Source: Clostridia bacterium
GTDB lineage: Bacteria; Bacillota; Clostridia; Oscillospirales; CAG-272
Assembly: GCA_017453305.1 (NCBI GenBank)
Contig: JAFTKJ010000038.1
Location: 1-64,000 of the forward strand
DNA length: 64,000 bases
Direction: 5' to 3'
A program made the position numbers and the translations under genes. A model generated the notes under the pieces. It ran no database searches. It was not told the DNA's origin and saw only the letters and a program-made list of their open reading frames with translations. Shown one piece after another: positions 53,385-62,115 of this stretch; the stretch's first letter is position 1, and every line of letters starts with the position of its first letter.

Positions 53385-54317
53385 TCAGTGAAGCGGAAGG
53401 CTTTTGGCAACGGTTACGTCCGCTTCAATCTGCAGTCTTAGCTGTTCCACGCTGTCAAAGCGTTGTTCGGGACGAATAAAGTGTAAAAAATGAACAGTTG
53501 CCGCTTTGCCGTAAAGGTCGCCGCAAAAATCCAGCAGGTAGGTTTCGCAATTGAGCGGAGCGGCGGCATCCACGGTGGGGTGTGTGCCAATATTGGTCAC
53601 ACCGCGATAGTATTTGCCATCAATGATAACGTCGGTGACGTAAACGCCTGCGCGTGGGATCTGCATGTCCGTTGGAATGCTTTGATTTAACGTCGGCGTG
53701 CCAAGGCGACGACCAAGCTTTTTACCGTGCACGACCTCTGCGGTAATGGAATAGGGAAGCATCAATAGTCGGTTTGCCTCCTCAATTTCACCCTGCGCTA
53801 AAAGGGTGCGGATTCTTGTGGAGCTGACAGGAGACCCGTTAAAACGGATTTCAGGTTGTACGCTTACTGCACCCGGTAAAAGGGAGGAGAGCAGCTCGGG
53901 CGTTCCTACGCCACGTTTTCCAAAGCGGTAATTGTAGCCGCATACAGCCGCCACACAGCCGCATTGGCTTTGGAGCACGTCCGTGACAAAATTCTCGGGC
54001 GATACGTCTTGCAGAGCCTGAAAATCCGCCAAAATGGCGAACTCCATTCCTTCCTCGGCAAAACGTGCAAGCTTTTGTTCCAAGGTGCATAAATGACGCG
54101 GAGGTTGTTCGTATAAAAAGTCGGAGGAGGGCTGTCGAAAGCAAAAAACGCCGCAGGAAGCGTTTGGAAAGCGGTCCTTTTGCAGTCTTTTTGCTTCCTT
54201 CAAAAGCGTGCGATGTGCCATGTGAACACCGTCAAAATTTCCGAGGCAAATAATATTTGCCTCGGACGTCATTGCGGTCTTTTCGGTTTGTAAAGAGATA
54301 TATTCCAACGCAGTCAT
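53385..54317 (-). CDS. ribF: Bifunctional riboflavin kinase / FAD synthetase
   Basis: 310 residues. The N-terminal FAD-synthetase half has LGNFDGVHMAH (the usual VHxGH glycine is Ala) and VSSTRIRTLLAQGEIEEAN. The C-terminal riboflavin kinase half has GRRLGTPTLN, VTNIGTHPTVD and ETYLLDF. Makes FMN and FAD. Sits 4 bases after ireB; no FMN riboswitch is seen because the unit starts at ireB. Confidence 0.95.
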   Translation of the reverse strand: MTALEYISLQTEKTAMTSEANIICLGNFDGVHMAHRTLLKEAKRLQKDRFPNASCGVFCFRQPSSDFLYEQPPRHLCTLEQKLARFAEEGMEFAILADFQALQDVSPENFVTDVLQSQCGCVAAVCGYNYRFGKRGVGTPELLSSLLPGAVSVQPEIRFNGSPVSSTRIRTLLAQGEIEEANRLLMLPYSITAEVVHGKKLGRRLGTPTLNQSIPTDMQIPRAGVYVTDVIIDGKYYRGVTNIGTHPTVDAAAPLNCETYLLDFCGDLYGKAATVHFLHFIRPEQRFDSVEQLRLQIEADVTVAKSLPLH

Positions 54318-54321
54318 ATGA

Positions 54322-54567
54322 TCATTCCAAGTCCAGATAGCATTTTACCAGCTCGCACATCAAGGCGTCGCGGTCGATCTTTCGAATCAATGCGCGTGCA
54401 TTGTTGCAGTTTGTGATGTAAGTAGGATCCTCAGAGAGCAGGTATCCGACAATTTGTCCGATGGGGTTATAGCCCTTTTCGTTCAGCGCATTGTAGACCT
54501 CTTGTAAAACTGTTTTTGCGTCGGCTGTTTCTTCTTGTGAGGGGGAGATTGATTTCTCGGAATTCAT
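54322..54567 (-). CDS. IreB family regulatory phosphoprotein (YrzL/UPF0297)
   Basis: 81 residues. The family core is [44 protein letters not shown]. IreB in Enterococcus faecalis is phosphorylated by the kinase IreK on N-terminal threonines and lowers cephalosporin resistance. Here the N-terminus is Ser-rich ([15 protein letters not shown]) with a threonine at position 19 or so. AGGAGG precedes the ATG. No kinase gene is in the window. Confidence 0.9.
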   Translation of the reverse strand: MNSEKSISPSQEETADAKTVLQEVYNALNEKGYNPIGQIVGYLLSEDPTYITNCNNARALIRKIDRDALMCELVKCYLDLE

Positions 54568-54611
54568 AGCACTTCCTCCTTTCGATACGATACAACTAAT
54601 ATACCACTTAT

Positions 54612-54640
54612 ATTATATATGATAATTTGCTTTTTTTCAA
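54612..54640 (-). promoter_or_regulatory. SigA promoter for ireB-ribF
   Basis: Minus strand TTGAAA (54640-54635), 17-base spacer, TATAAT (54617-54612). Confidence 0.75.
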
Positions 54641-54678
54641 GTGTTTTTTTCAAATTCTTATAAAATGGTGTTTTTTTA

Positions 54679-54707
54679 TTGACGAAATTGCATTTTTCAT
54701 GTATAAT
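54679..54707 (+). promoter_or_regulatory. SigA promoter for D-2-hydroxyacid dehydrogenase
   Basis: TTGACG at 54679-54684 and TATAAT at 54702-54707 with a 17-base spacer. Confidence 0.8.
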
Positions 54708-54763
54708 ATAGCGTAAGAGGACCGAAAAAGTGCTTTTTCGGCAATGGAAACGGAGGAAAAACG

Positions 54764-55711
54764 ATGAAAATTGTGTTACTTGATGCGGCAACGCTTGGAG
54801 AAGATCTATCCTACGGTGCTTTTGAGCAATTCGGTGAGGTTGTGGTTTACGCTTCCACCTGTAAAGAAAGCTTTATGGAGCACGCAGAGGATGCCGACGT
54901 ATTGATCATCAATAAATATAAGTTGAACGCTACCAATCTGCCGTCTTTACAACATCTGAAGCTGATCTGCATTGCGGCAACGGGATTTGACAACGTGGAT
55001 CTGGAGTATTGTCATGCACACGGAATTGCCGTATGCAACGTGGTGGGATATTCTACACAGTGTGTCTCCCAGGTAACAATCACCATGGCACTGGCACTCT
55101 GCACGCACCTTGGGGAATATACCTCTTTTGTCAGAAGCGGAGAGTACACCAAGCGCGGTATTGCAAATTGTTTGACTCCCGTGTATCACGAGGTTGCGGG
55201 CAAGACCTGGGGCATCGTAGGCTTTGGCAATATCGGTCAGCAGGTTGGGCGTGTGGCACAGGCGTTGGGCTGTCGGGTGCTGGTCAATAAGCGTACCCCT
55301 ATTGACGGTTGGGAATGTGTGGATTTTGACACCATCTGCCGTGAATCGGACATTCTTTCACTCCACGTGCCGCTGAATGCCGATACGAAGAACCTGTTGG
55401 ACGAGGCGCACATCGCCATGCTGAAGCGTGACGCCATCGTCATCAACGTGGCAAGAGGTGCCGTTACGGACGAAGCCGCCCTGGCAAACGCCGTAAAAGA
55501 GGGAAGCATCGCAGGCCTTGGCGTTGACGTTTACAGTGCTGAACCGTTGCCAAAGGGGCATCCGTTTGAATCGATCCTGCATATGCCAAACGTTCTTCTC
55601 ACTCCTCACATGGCTTGGGGAGGGTATGAAACACGCGTCCGTTTGCTTGGCGAGATCGCAAAAAACATCGAATCCTTTTTACAAGGAGAGCGTCGTTGCA
55701 GAATTGACTGA
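54764..55711 (+). CDS. D-2-hydroxyacid dehydrogenase
   Basis: 315 residues. NAD-dependent enzyme of the D-isomer-specific family. The Rossmann loop is GIVGFGNIGQQVGRVA. Catalytic residues: Arg in VINVARGAV, Glu near LGVDVYSAEPLP, and His in LLTPHMAWG. Hydroxypyruvate, glycerate or D-lactate type substrates are all possible. It has its own promoter and no close operon partner. Confidence 0.88.
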   Translation: MKIVLLDAATLGEDLSYGAFEQFGEVVVYASTCKESFMEHAEDADVLIINKYKLNATNLPSLQHLKLICIAATGFDNVDLEYCHAHGIAVCNVVGYSTQCVSQVTITMALALCTHLGEYTSFVRSGEYTKRGIANCLTPVYHEVAGKTWGIVGFGNIGQQVGRVAQALGCRVLVNKRTPIDGWECVDFDTICRESDILSLHVPLNADTKNLLDEAHIAMLKRDAIVINVARGAVTDEAALANAVKEGSIAGLGVDVYSAEPLPKGHPFESILHMPNVLLTPHMAWGGYETRVRLLGEIAKNIESFLQGERRCRID

Positions 55712-55760
55712 TATTTTGCCGAAATTTGAAAAAAATTGAGGAATTATTTTTTCAAATCTA

Positions 55761-55789
55761 TTGCATTTTCATCGGTAATCTGTTACAAT
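55761..55789 (+). promoter_or_regulatory. SigA promoter for potABCD
   Basis: TTGCAT at 55761-55766 and TACAAT at 55784-55789 with a 17-base spacer; RNA start expected near 55796. Confidence 0.75.
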
Positions 55790-55796
55790 ATACACT

Positions 55797-55939
55797 GTAA
55801 GTTTATGGTCAGAGTGTCGGGCTAACAAAGCTTTGAAATTTTCAGCCATTCAAAGCCTTGTTCCGGCAGCGGACAGAGGTGTCCGTTTTGTTCCATGAAT
55901 ATTTTTTTATTTTTTATTTTAAAGGAGTATTTATGCGGA
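55797..55939 (+). promoter_or_regulatory. Structured leader RNA of potABCD
   Basis: About 143 untranslated bases. A 13-pair stem with one A-C mismatch joins 55824-55837 to 55849-55862, extended by CGG (55818-55820) with CCG (55863-55865). It is followed by CGGACA-GAGG-TGTCCG (55870-55885) and TTTT, an intrinsic-terminator-like hairpin. An AT-rich spacer then leads to AAAGGAG. The layout (aptamer-like stem, then terminator) suggests transcriptional attenuation; I cannot assign it to a known class. Confidence 0.5.
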
Positions 55940-57067
55940 ATGAACAAAAATGTGCTAATCCGGCTGGATGGAATCTCGAAGTCTTTTGACGGAGAAACCA
56001 TTCTCGATCACATCGATCTGGAGATCCACGATAAGGAGTTTATGACCCTTTTGGGACCTTCGGGCTGCGGTAAAACCACAACGCTTCGTATCATCGGCGG
56101 ATTTGAAACGCCGGACGAAGGGGATGTCTTTTTTGACGGAAAACGTTGCAACGATCTCCCGCCGTATCAAAGGCAGGTAAATACCGTATTTCAACGATAT
56201 GCGCTTTTTCCTCATTTAAACGTGTTTGACAACATTGCATTTGGCTTACGAATTCAAAAATGCTCGGATGAGCAAATCAAGACCAAGGTCAAGGAAATGC
56301 TTGCTTTGGTCAACCTCAAGGGCTTTGAGCGCCGCCGCGTCAACACTCTTTCGGGTGGGCAGCAACAAAGAGTTGCAATTGCGCGTGCGCTGGTCAACCA
56401 GCCCAAGGTGCTCCTTTTGGACGAGCCTTTGGCAGCTCTGGATCTGAAGCTGAGAAAGGACATGCAGAATGAATTGAAAAACATTCAACACCAAACGGGC
56501 ATCACCTTTATTTACGTAACGCACGACCAGGAAGAGGCACTCTCTATGTCTGATACGGTCGTCGTTATGGCGCACGGAAAGATCCAGCAGATCGGAACCC
56601 CCACGGACATCTACAACGAGCCGGTAAACGCCTTTGTCGCAGACTTTATCGGAGAATCCAACATCGTTGACGGTGTAATGCTGGCAGATTACCGTGTCAA
56701 GCTTGCAGGACATACCTTTGATTGCGTGGACGGTGGATTTGATGCAAACGAGCCTGTTGACGTTGTCATCCGTCCCGAGGACGTGGACGTCGTTGCCCCC
56801 GAAAAGGGTATGCTGTGCGGACTCGTTACGGGTGTTACCTTTAAGGGTGTGCACTACGAGATCATTGTGGACGTCAAGGGCTTTAAATGGATGATCCAAA
56901 CCACGGATTTTGTGGCAGAGGGGGAGACCATTGGACTTTCAATTGATCCCGATGCCTTCCATATCATGAAAAAATCCGAATTTTCCGGTATGTTTGGTGA
57001 CTATTCTTCCTTTAGTGATGAGCTGGATAAGCTTTCTGATGTAACGGAGGAAGTCGAAGCGGAATGA
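55940..57067 (+). CDS. potA: Spermidine/putrescine ABC transporter ATPase PotA
   Basis: About 375 residues from the ATG at 55940. Walker A is GPSGCGKT (39-46), the signature is [15 protein letters not shown], Walker B is [16 protein letters not shown], and a C-terminal TOBE domain (about 240-350) contains [17 protein letters not shown] is 12 bases upstream, longer than ideal, and an out-of-frame ATG at 55933 is better placed. Its stop overlaps potB as ATGA. Confidence 0.93.
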   Translation: MNKNVLIRLDGISKSFDGETILDHIDLEIHDKEFMTLLGPSGCGKTTTLRIIGGFETPDEGDVFFDGKRCNDLPPYQRQVNTVFQRYALFPHLNVFDNIAFGLRIQKCSDEQIKTKVKEMLALVNLKGFERRRVNTLSGGQQQRVAIARALVNQPKVLLLDEPLAALDLKLRKDMQNELKNIQHQTGITFIYVTHDQEEALSMSDTVVVMAHGKIQQIGTPTDIYNEPVNAFVADFIGESNIVDGVMLADYRVKLAGHTFDCVDGGFDANEPVDVVIRPEDVDVVAPEKGMLCGLVTGVTFKGVHYEIIVDVKGFKWMIQTTDFVAEGETIGLSIDPDAFHIMKKSEFSGMFGDYSSFSDELDKLSDVTEEVEAE

Positions 57068-57885
57068 AAAAGAAATCAATTTTTGAAAAGATTGCGGCGG
57101 CACCGTACGTCTTTTGGGCTTCTATGTTCATCATCGGCCCCTTGCTCGTGGTGCTGTATTTTGCTTTTACCAATCCGGAAGGGAAGTTTACGTTTGAAAA
57201 TATTCTCTCGCTTTCTGCCTATTCCAATACCTTTGGTATTTCACTCGGCTTTGCTTTGATTGCCACCGTGATCTGCCTTTTGATCGGCTATCCTTTGGCG
57301 TATTGCATGTCGAGAATGTCGGAGCGCGCGCGCAATATTTTAACGGTGCTCCTGATGCTCCCTATGTGGATCAGTCTTTTGATCCGCACCTACTCCCTCA
57401 TGGCACTTTTGGATAACGGAGGATTGATCAGTACCTTTTTGACCAATCTCGGTTTTTCCAAATTGACCTTTATCGGTACAGAGGGAGCTGTTATCCTTGG
57501 TATGATCTACGACTTTTTGCCGTATATGGTGCTACCGATCTTTACCTCCATGACAAAGCTGGATAAGCGTTACGTGGAGGCGGCTGCAGACCTTGGCTGT
57601 AACAGCCGACAGATCCTTTCCAAGGTCATCTTTCCGCTCACCATGCCGGGCGTCATTTCCGGTGTGACTATGGTCTTCGTTCCTTCTATCAGCACCTTCT
57701 ACATCTCACAAAAGCTTGGCGGAGGCGTGTTTGATCTGTTGGGTGACACCATTGAGCGTCAGTTCCAGAATGCGGTGACTTACCATACGGGTGCCGCGAT
57801 CTCTTTGGTGATGATGATCCTGATTTTGATCTCCCTTGCGGTGATGAACAAATTTTCGGATAGTGGGGAGGATATTATCGTATGA
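57064..57885 (+). CDS. potB: Spermidine/putrescine ABC transporter permease PotB
   Basis: 273 residues with six hydrophobic helices. The permease-ATPase contact loop is [29 protein letters not shown], the EAA motif. It forms the channel with PotC. Overlaps both potA and potC by ATGA, giving strict coupling. Confidence 0.93.
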   Translation: MKKKSIFEKIAAAPYVFWASMFIIGPLLVVLYFAFTNPEGKFTFENILSLSAYSNTFGISLGFALIATVICLLIGYPLAYCMSRMSERARNILTVLLMLPMWISLLIRTYSLMALLDNGGLISTFLTNLGFSKLTFIGTEGAVILGMIYDFLPYMVLPIFTSMTKLDKRYVEAAADLGCNSRQILSKVIFPLTMPGVISGVTMVFVPSISTFYISQKLGGGVFDLLGDTIERQFQNAVTYHTGAAISLVMMILILISLAVMNKFSDSGEDIIV

Positions 57886-58715
57886 AATTCCTCTCAAAGT
57901 TTTACATAGGATTGGTCTTTTTGATCCTCTATGCACCGATTCTGATCGTGATTCTGTTTTCCTTCAATGAATCGGGAAATTTAAGCTCGTTCAGTAATTT
58001 TACGCTGTATTGGTACCAGGAGCTCTTTTCCGATGAGGAGGCATTGGTCGCGCTGAAGAATTCGCTGATCCTTGCGGTCTGCTCCTCGCTGATCGCAACC
58101 GTACTCGGAACACTGGCGGCGTTCAGTATTTCGCGTGCAAAGAACAAGTATTATAGTAAAGCTATGGAATCGGTGGCGAATATCCCGATGATGAATCCGG
58201 ATATCGTGACCGGTGTGTCGATGATGCTTCTGTTCGTTGGCATTGGTACGCTGTTGAAGATTGGAAATTCGCTCGGCTTTTGGACGATGCTGATTGCACA
58301 CACCACCTTTAACCTGCCGTACGTAATCCTGCAGGTATTGCCGAAATTCCGACAGATGGATCGCAACCTTACCGAGGCTGCACTGGACCTTGGATGCACT
58401 CCGTTGCAGACCTTTTTCCGCGTGGAGCTTCCGTCTATTATGCCGGGTGTTGTTTCCGGCTTGATGATGAGCTTTACGCTCTCACTCGATGACTTTGTCA
58501 TCAGCCACTTTGTCAGCTCTCCCGACTATAAGACCTTGCCGCTTTACATTTATACGCAAACGGCACACGAGGTCAAATTCAGTATGTACGCGCTTTGCAC
58601 TTTGATGATCGTTTCCATTCTTCTGCTCTTGATTGCGGTCAACGTAGCAGGCTCAATGGGCGAGCATCGCGCACGCAAAAAGGCGATGGGCGCCGTGATG
58701 AAGGGAGGCAAATGA
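57882..58715 (+). CDS. potC: Spermidine/putrescine ABC transporter permease PotC
   Basis: 277 residues with six hydrophobic helices. The EAA loop is TEAALDLGCTPLQTFFRVELPSIMPGVVSG, then SFTLSLDDFVIS, characteristic of PotC. Coupled to potB; potD starts one base after the stop. Confidence 0.93.
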   Translation: MKFLSKFYIGLVFLILYAPILIVILFSFNESGNLSSFSNFTLYWYQELFSDEEALVALKNSLILAVCSSLIATVLGTLAAFSISRAKNKYYSKAMESVANIPMMNPDIVTGVSMMLLFVGIGTLLKIGNSLGFWTMLIAHTTFNLPYVILQVLPKFRQMDRNLTEAALDLGCTPLQTFFRVELPSIMPGVVSGLMMSFTLSLDDFVISHFVSSPDYKTLPLYIYTQTAHEVKFSMYALCTLMIVSILLLLIAVNVAGSMGEHRARKKAMGAVMKGGK

Positions 58716-58716
58716 G

Positions 58717-59958
58717 ATGAAGCATACCGTTCGTTCTTTTATTGCCTTCTGCCTTTTGGCAGTCCTTTCCATGAGTCTGCTTACCTCCTGCAAGCCTGAG
58801 AATCAGGAATTGACGCTCTACGTTTACAACTGGGGCGAATACATTTCCGACGGCTCGGACGATAGTGTCGATACCAATGCGGAATTTGAAAAGTATTGTA
58901 GGGAAGTGCTCGGTAAAAACGTCAAGGTCAACTATTCCACCTTTGCAAGCAACGAAAGCATGTATGCGAAGGTCAGTAGCGGCTCTGCAGCATACGACGT
59001 GATCATTCCCTCCGATTATATGATCGAGCGAATGATCTCCGAGGATCTGCTCCAGCCTTTGAATATGGATCTGATCCCCAATTACGAATTCATCGATGAT
59101 GAGTTCAAGGGAGAGAACATCTATTATGAATGTTCCTCCGATGAGCAGTATTCTATCCCATATTTTTACGGCATGATCGGTGTGATCTACAACACCTCGA
59201 TCGTCGACGAAAACGACGAGCAGCTGGGTAGCTGGGATCTGATGTGGGATGAGCAGTACAAGGGAGACATTCTGCAATTCAACAATAGCCGTGATGCCTT
59301 TGGTACGGCGCAGTACAAATTAAAGCTTGACGTCAACAACGAAGACGAGTCCCAATGGAGACTTGCGCTTGAGGAGCTTTTGCTCCAAAAACAGATCGTT
59401 CAAGGCTACGTTATGGACGAGATCTTCAACAAGATGCAAAGCGGCTCTGCAGCAATTGCTGCCTACTACGCAGGAGATTATCTCTCTATGTACGAAAACA
59501 ACTCCGACCTTGCGTTCTTCTATCCGCAAGAGGGAACCAATAGTTATATTGACGCAATGTGCATTCCCAAAAATGCACAGAATGTGGAACTGGCGCATCA
59601 TTACATCAACTTTATGTGCTCACACGATATTGCAATGGCAAACGCGTTGTATACCTATTACGCATCTCCTGTGACAACGGTGGTAGCGGATCCCGAATAT
59701 CACGAGGCAATGGCAGAGGTTCATGAGGACGCCATTTCGATTCTTTATGAGCAGGCACACGAGGTGCCGTCGCAAGCTTATTTGAACCTTTCGGCTGATG
59801 CACTTTCTATGATGAACGTTCTTTGGGAAGAGCTCAAAGCTAAGAGTAGCATTGGAAGAGGCATTTACATTGGTTGCGGCGCAATCCTTGGAGTTTTAGC
59901 TTTTGTTGTGGTCTATCAGCTCTTGAAAAAACGCAGATGGGCAAAGCTATACGATTAA
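58717..59958 (+). CDS. potD: PotD-like polyamine-binding lipoprotein with C-terminal membrane helix
   Basis: 413 residues. The lipobox LTSC gives a lipidated Cys25 after a hydrophobic signal. The periplasmic-binding fold has LYVYNWGEYISDG and YDVIIPSDYMIERMI near the N-terminus and AIAAYYAGDY later, as in PotD. After the binding domain there is a clear membrane helix (about 386-402, IYIGCGAILGVLAFVVVYQLL) and a basic end (KKRRWAKLYD), which ordinary PotD proteins lack; it would tether the protein at both ends. Confidence 0.92.
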   Translation: MKHTVRSFIAFCLLAVLSMSLLTSCKPENQELTLYVYNWGEYISDGSDDSVDTNAEFEKYCREVLGKNVKVNYSTFASNESMYAKVSSGSAAYDVIIPSDYMIERMISEDLLQPLNMDLIPNYEFIDDEFKGENIYYECSSDEQYSIPYFYGMIGVIYNTSIVDENDEQLGSWDLMWDEQYKGDILQFNNSRDAFGTAQYKLKLDVNNEDESQWRLALEELLLQKQIVQGYVMDEIFNKMQSGSAAIAAYYAGDYLSMYENNSDLAFFYPQEGTNSYIDAMCIPKNAQNVELAHHYINFMCSHDIAMANALYTYYASPVTTVVADPEYHEAMAEVHEDAISILYEQAHEVPSQAYLNLSADALSMMNVLWEELKAKSSIGRGIYIGCGAILGVLAFVVVYQLLKKRRWAKLYD

Positions 59959-59965
59959 GTTCAAC

Positions 59966-60012
59966 AAAAAAAGGGAAGCACTCCATTTGGAATGCTTCCC
60001 GTATTTTTTATT
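59966..60012. terminator. Bidirectional terminator between potD and the 60008 gene
   Basis: GGGAAGCA (59973-59980) pairs with TGCTTCCC (59993-60000), with an inner TCC/GGA pair, flanked by an A-run and a T-run. Confidence 0.85.
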
Positions 60013-60436
60013 TCAGGTTTGCAATCACACGGTCAACCCACGCGATGATCTCGGTGCGCTCCTCAGGCTTGACAGAACCGCCAATGATCGGAAGTCCGCC
60101 CTTGATGTAAAGAACCTCCTCAAATACCTGGTTCTTTGCAACGTCGCCAATAATCTCACGGATAGAGTTTGCGGCAGCCTTGTCACCGTCAACGACCAGC
60201 GCAATATTCTGTGCTCTTGCCTTGGTCAATTCCTGGCAGAACAGACGCAGGGAATCCTTCAAGTGTCCCTTTGCGCTGATGATCAAAATGACAATTCTTT
60301 CTTTGTCACAAGAATATGCAGGCAGAATGGTATCAACGGCGTGTCCACCGAGATCGTACTGTGCCTTGATGATGTTTGCAATGTTTTTGATTTTGGGCTT
60401 CGGGGAATCATAGAGAACTCTCATTTTGATTGCCAT
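60008..60436 (-). CDS. Small alpha/beta protein, possibly flavodoxin-like
   Basis: 142 residues, GGAGG 9 bases before the ATG at 60436. The alternating strand-helix order (MRVLYDS, IANIIKAQY, RIVILIISAKG, LRLFCQELTKARA, IALVVDGD, EEVLYIKGGLPIIGG) resembles a flavodoxin fold, but the expected FMN phosphate loop is replaced by DSPKPK. No confident family. Single gene with its own promoter and terminator. Confidence 0.7.
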   Translation of the reverse strand: MAIKMRVLYDSPKPKIKNIANIIKAQYDLGGHAVDTILPAYSCDKERIVILIISAKGHLKDSLRLFCQELTKARAQNIALVVDGDKAAANSIREIIGDVAKNQVFEEVLYIKGGLPIIGGSVKPEERTEIIAWVDRVIANLK

Positions 60437-60474
60437 GGGAATATACCTCCAAAATAAATTTGATTTACAACATG

Positions 60475-60503
60475 ATTATATCATATTTTTACAAAAAAAG
60501 CAA
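60475..60503 (-). promoter_or_regulatory. SigA promoter for the 60008 gene
   Basis: Minus strand TTGCTT (60503-60498), 17-base spacer, TATAAT (60480-60475). Confidence 0.65.
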
Positions 60504-60993
60504 TAGGGAAATAGCATATTCAGACAAAAAATAAAAAGTAAAAAAATTTTTTTTGAAAACCAGCAGGGTAGAGAAGGGGACTTTGCCCTTCTCTACAATT
60601 TTCAATTCCCTTTTTTGGTATTTTTAAATAATTGGTATAAACCAGATATATCCCTCTTATTTTTGAACATCTTAGGAGAAATCGCACTTGTTGCTTTCAA
60701 CTGTTTACTGAAAAAACTATACGTCTAAATTGCAAGGTTATAGATGGTATTCTGTTTTTCAACGCACAAAACAATCTTCGGTAAGGTTTTCTTAAAAGAG
60801 AGGATATAATATTTTCGCAAAAACGTTTTATTCTTTATAGCTATTTATAGGGGATATAAAATGATCTCCTGAGTAATATATATGCAATTATACAAAATAC
60901 AAATTTTGTATAATTGAGGGGATAGAAAACGCTCAAAAACACCTGTTTTTTGGGCTTTTTGCAGGTGTGTTTTATCGTTTTTTGTTTTTTATC
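60504..60993. other. AT-rich intergenic region with inverted repeats, no gene
   Basis: No convincing coding frame. It contains a perfect 11-pair stem (60568-60578 with 60586-60596) and a perfect 14-pair AT-rich inverted repeat, CAATTATACAAAAT (60885-60898) with its complement at 60903-60916. A terminator-like hairpin (ACACCTG/CAGGTGT, 60939-60945 with 60962-60968) is followed by TTTT. TATAAT occurs at 60805-60810 but lacks a good -35. A small RNA from about 60817 to 60975 is possible but unproven. Confidence 0.4.
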
Positions 60994-61040
60994 TAAAAAA
61001 AGCACCCAAAGCAACTTTTTTGTCTTTTGCCTTGAGTGCT
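60994..61040 (-). terminator. Terminator of the 61050 phosphoesterase gene
   Basis: On the minus strand a 14-pair stem (two wobble pairs; 61040-61027 with 61014-61001) is followed by seven T, starting 9 bases after the stop. Confidence 0.85.
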
Positions 61041-61049
61041 GTTTGGTGT

Positions 61050-61961
61050 TCAATTTAAGGTGAATTTAGCGGAACGAATGATCGGTTCGCACGGCATTCC
61101 CATATCATCACAAACCTTGTTTTCGGTCATATCCTTGGTAATGCCACGGTAAAAGCTAGTTTCGGTTCCTTCAATGGTGATTGTGGAGTTCTCAACGGTT
61201 ACAATCGCGTACAACGGATCATTGAAGATGATCGTGTTGCGCATGAAATAGATTTGATCGGATTCTTCCTTTGGATAAAGGTCATGCGGGATCGGCAGCC
61301 AATCAAATGCTGCAGAGTTTACATCCCAATAGCAAATGCCGTCCAGAATTCGAATATTGTCGCGATGATAATGTCCGTTGATACACATCAAAACGCTGTT
61401 TCTCTTTTTTTGATTTGCCTCATTGAAGATCTCACGGACAGCCAATTGATTCTTAACACCATCAGCATCCCTCGCAAAGCTTTCGTGGCTGACGGTAATG
61501 CATGGATACGGCGAGGACGCAATGGTCTCCTTGAGCCATTCCAGCTGTTCCAGAGGCATATAGTCGCGCTGTGCGCCGTGTGCAAAGTAGTTGCCATTAG
61601 AATAGTTGTAATAAGCGCCATCTACGTAGTAATAATTGGGATTGAGAACAATGATGCGATAACCGTTGCAATCAAAGAAATAATAGCCGTTTGACATGTT
61701 ATAATGGCGAAGTGTTTCCTCATATGAGCAATGATCAGCATCGTGGTTGCCAAGGCAATGGTAGCTTGGGATATGAAAATTATTGTATTCCTTTACGTAT
61801 TCCGCAACGTCGGTAGGACCGTGGCAAAAGTCACCTGCGTGAATGATAAATTCACAGCCTTCCTCCTCTGCACGCCTTTGGATGAGGTGCAGATCCTCAA
61901 TGGAGCGTCCCGGGAACCTTCCGGGAGCATGGTGCCAATCGGCAAACATCAAAAATTTCAT
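61050..61961 (-). CDS. Calcineurin-like metallophosphoesterase
   Basis: 303 residues. Metal-site motifs are FADWHHAP near the start (Asp-x-His), IIHAGDFCHG, CLGNHDADH, TVSHESF and INGHYHRDN, the standard order. About 75 residues follow the last motif, an extra C-terminal region of strands (LYAIVTVENSTITIEGTETSFY). No signal peptide, so cytoplasmic. Substrate unknown. Single gene with own promoter and terminator. Confidence 0.88.
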   Translation of the reverse strand: MKFLMFADWHHAPGRFPGRSIEDLHLIQRRAEEEGCEFIIHAGDFCHGPTDVAEYVKEYNNFHIPSYHCLGNHDADHCSYEETLRHYNMSNGYYFFDCNGYRIIVLNPNYYYVDGAYYNYSNGNYFAHGAQRDYMPLEQLEWLKETIASSPYPCITVSHESFARDADGVKNQLAVREIFNEANQKKRNSVLMCINGHYHRDNIRILDGICYWDVNSAAFDWLPIPHDLYPKEESDQIYFMRNTIIFNDPLYAIVTVENSTITIEGTETSFYRGITKDMTENKVCDDMGMPCEPIIRSAKFTLN

Positions 61962-61997
61962 CGAACTTCCCTCTTTTCATAGGTGGTGTGTACTCTC

Positions 61998-62026
61998 ATT
62001 ATATCACATTCAGGAGAAAAAAACAA
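61998..62026 (-). promoter_or_regulatory. SigA promoter for the 61050 gene
   Basis: Minus strand TTGTTT (62026-62021), 17-base spacer, TATAAT (62003-61998). Confidence 0.6.
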
Positions 62027-62079
62027 TGCGTTTTTTCGATTTTTTTCTTTAAAATCAGAGATAGAAAGGTCAAAGAAAA

Positions 62080-62115
62080 AAGCAACACACCAATCAAGCG
62101 ATTTGCGTATTGCTT
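62080..62115 (-). terminator. Weak terminator-like hairpin after the XRE gene
   Basis: AAGCAATAC overlapping the stop codon pairs with GTGTTGCTT (62088-62080 on the minus strand), followed by TTTTTC; the loop is long. Confidence 0.45.

Noticed and set aside
60841..61053. A 70-codon minus-strand frame after the phosphoesterase gene
   Set aside because: It runs through a strong terminator hairpin, is Lys/Phe-rich low-complexity sequence, and has no ribosome site.
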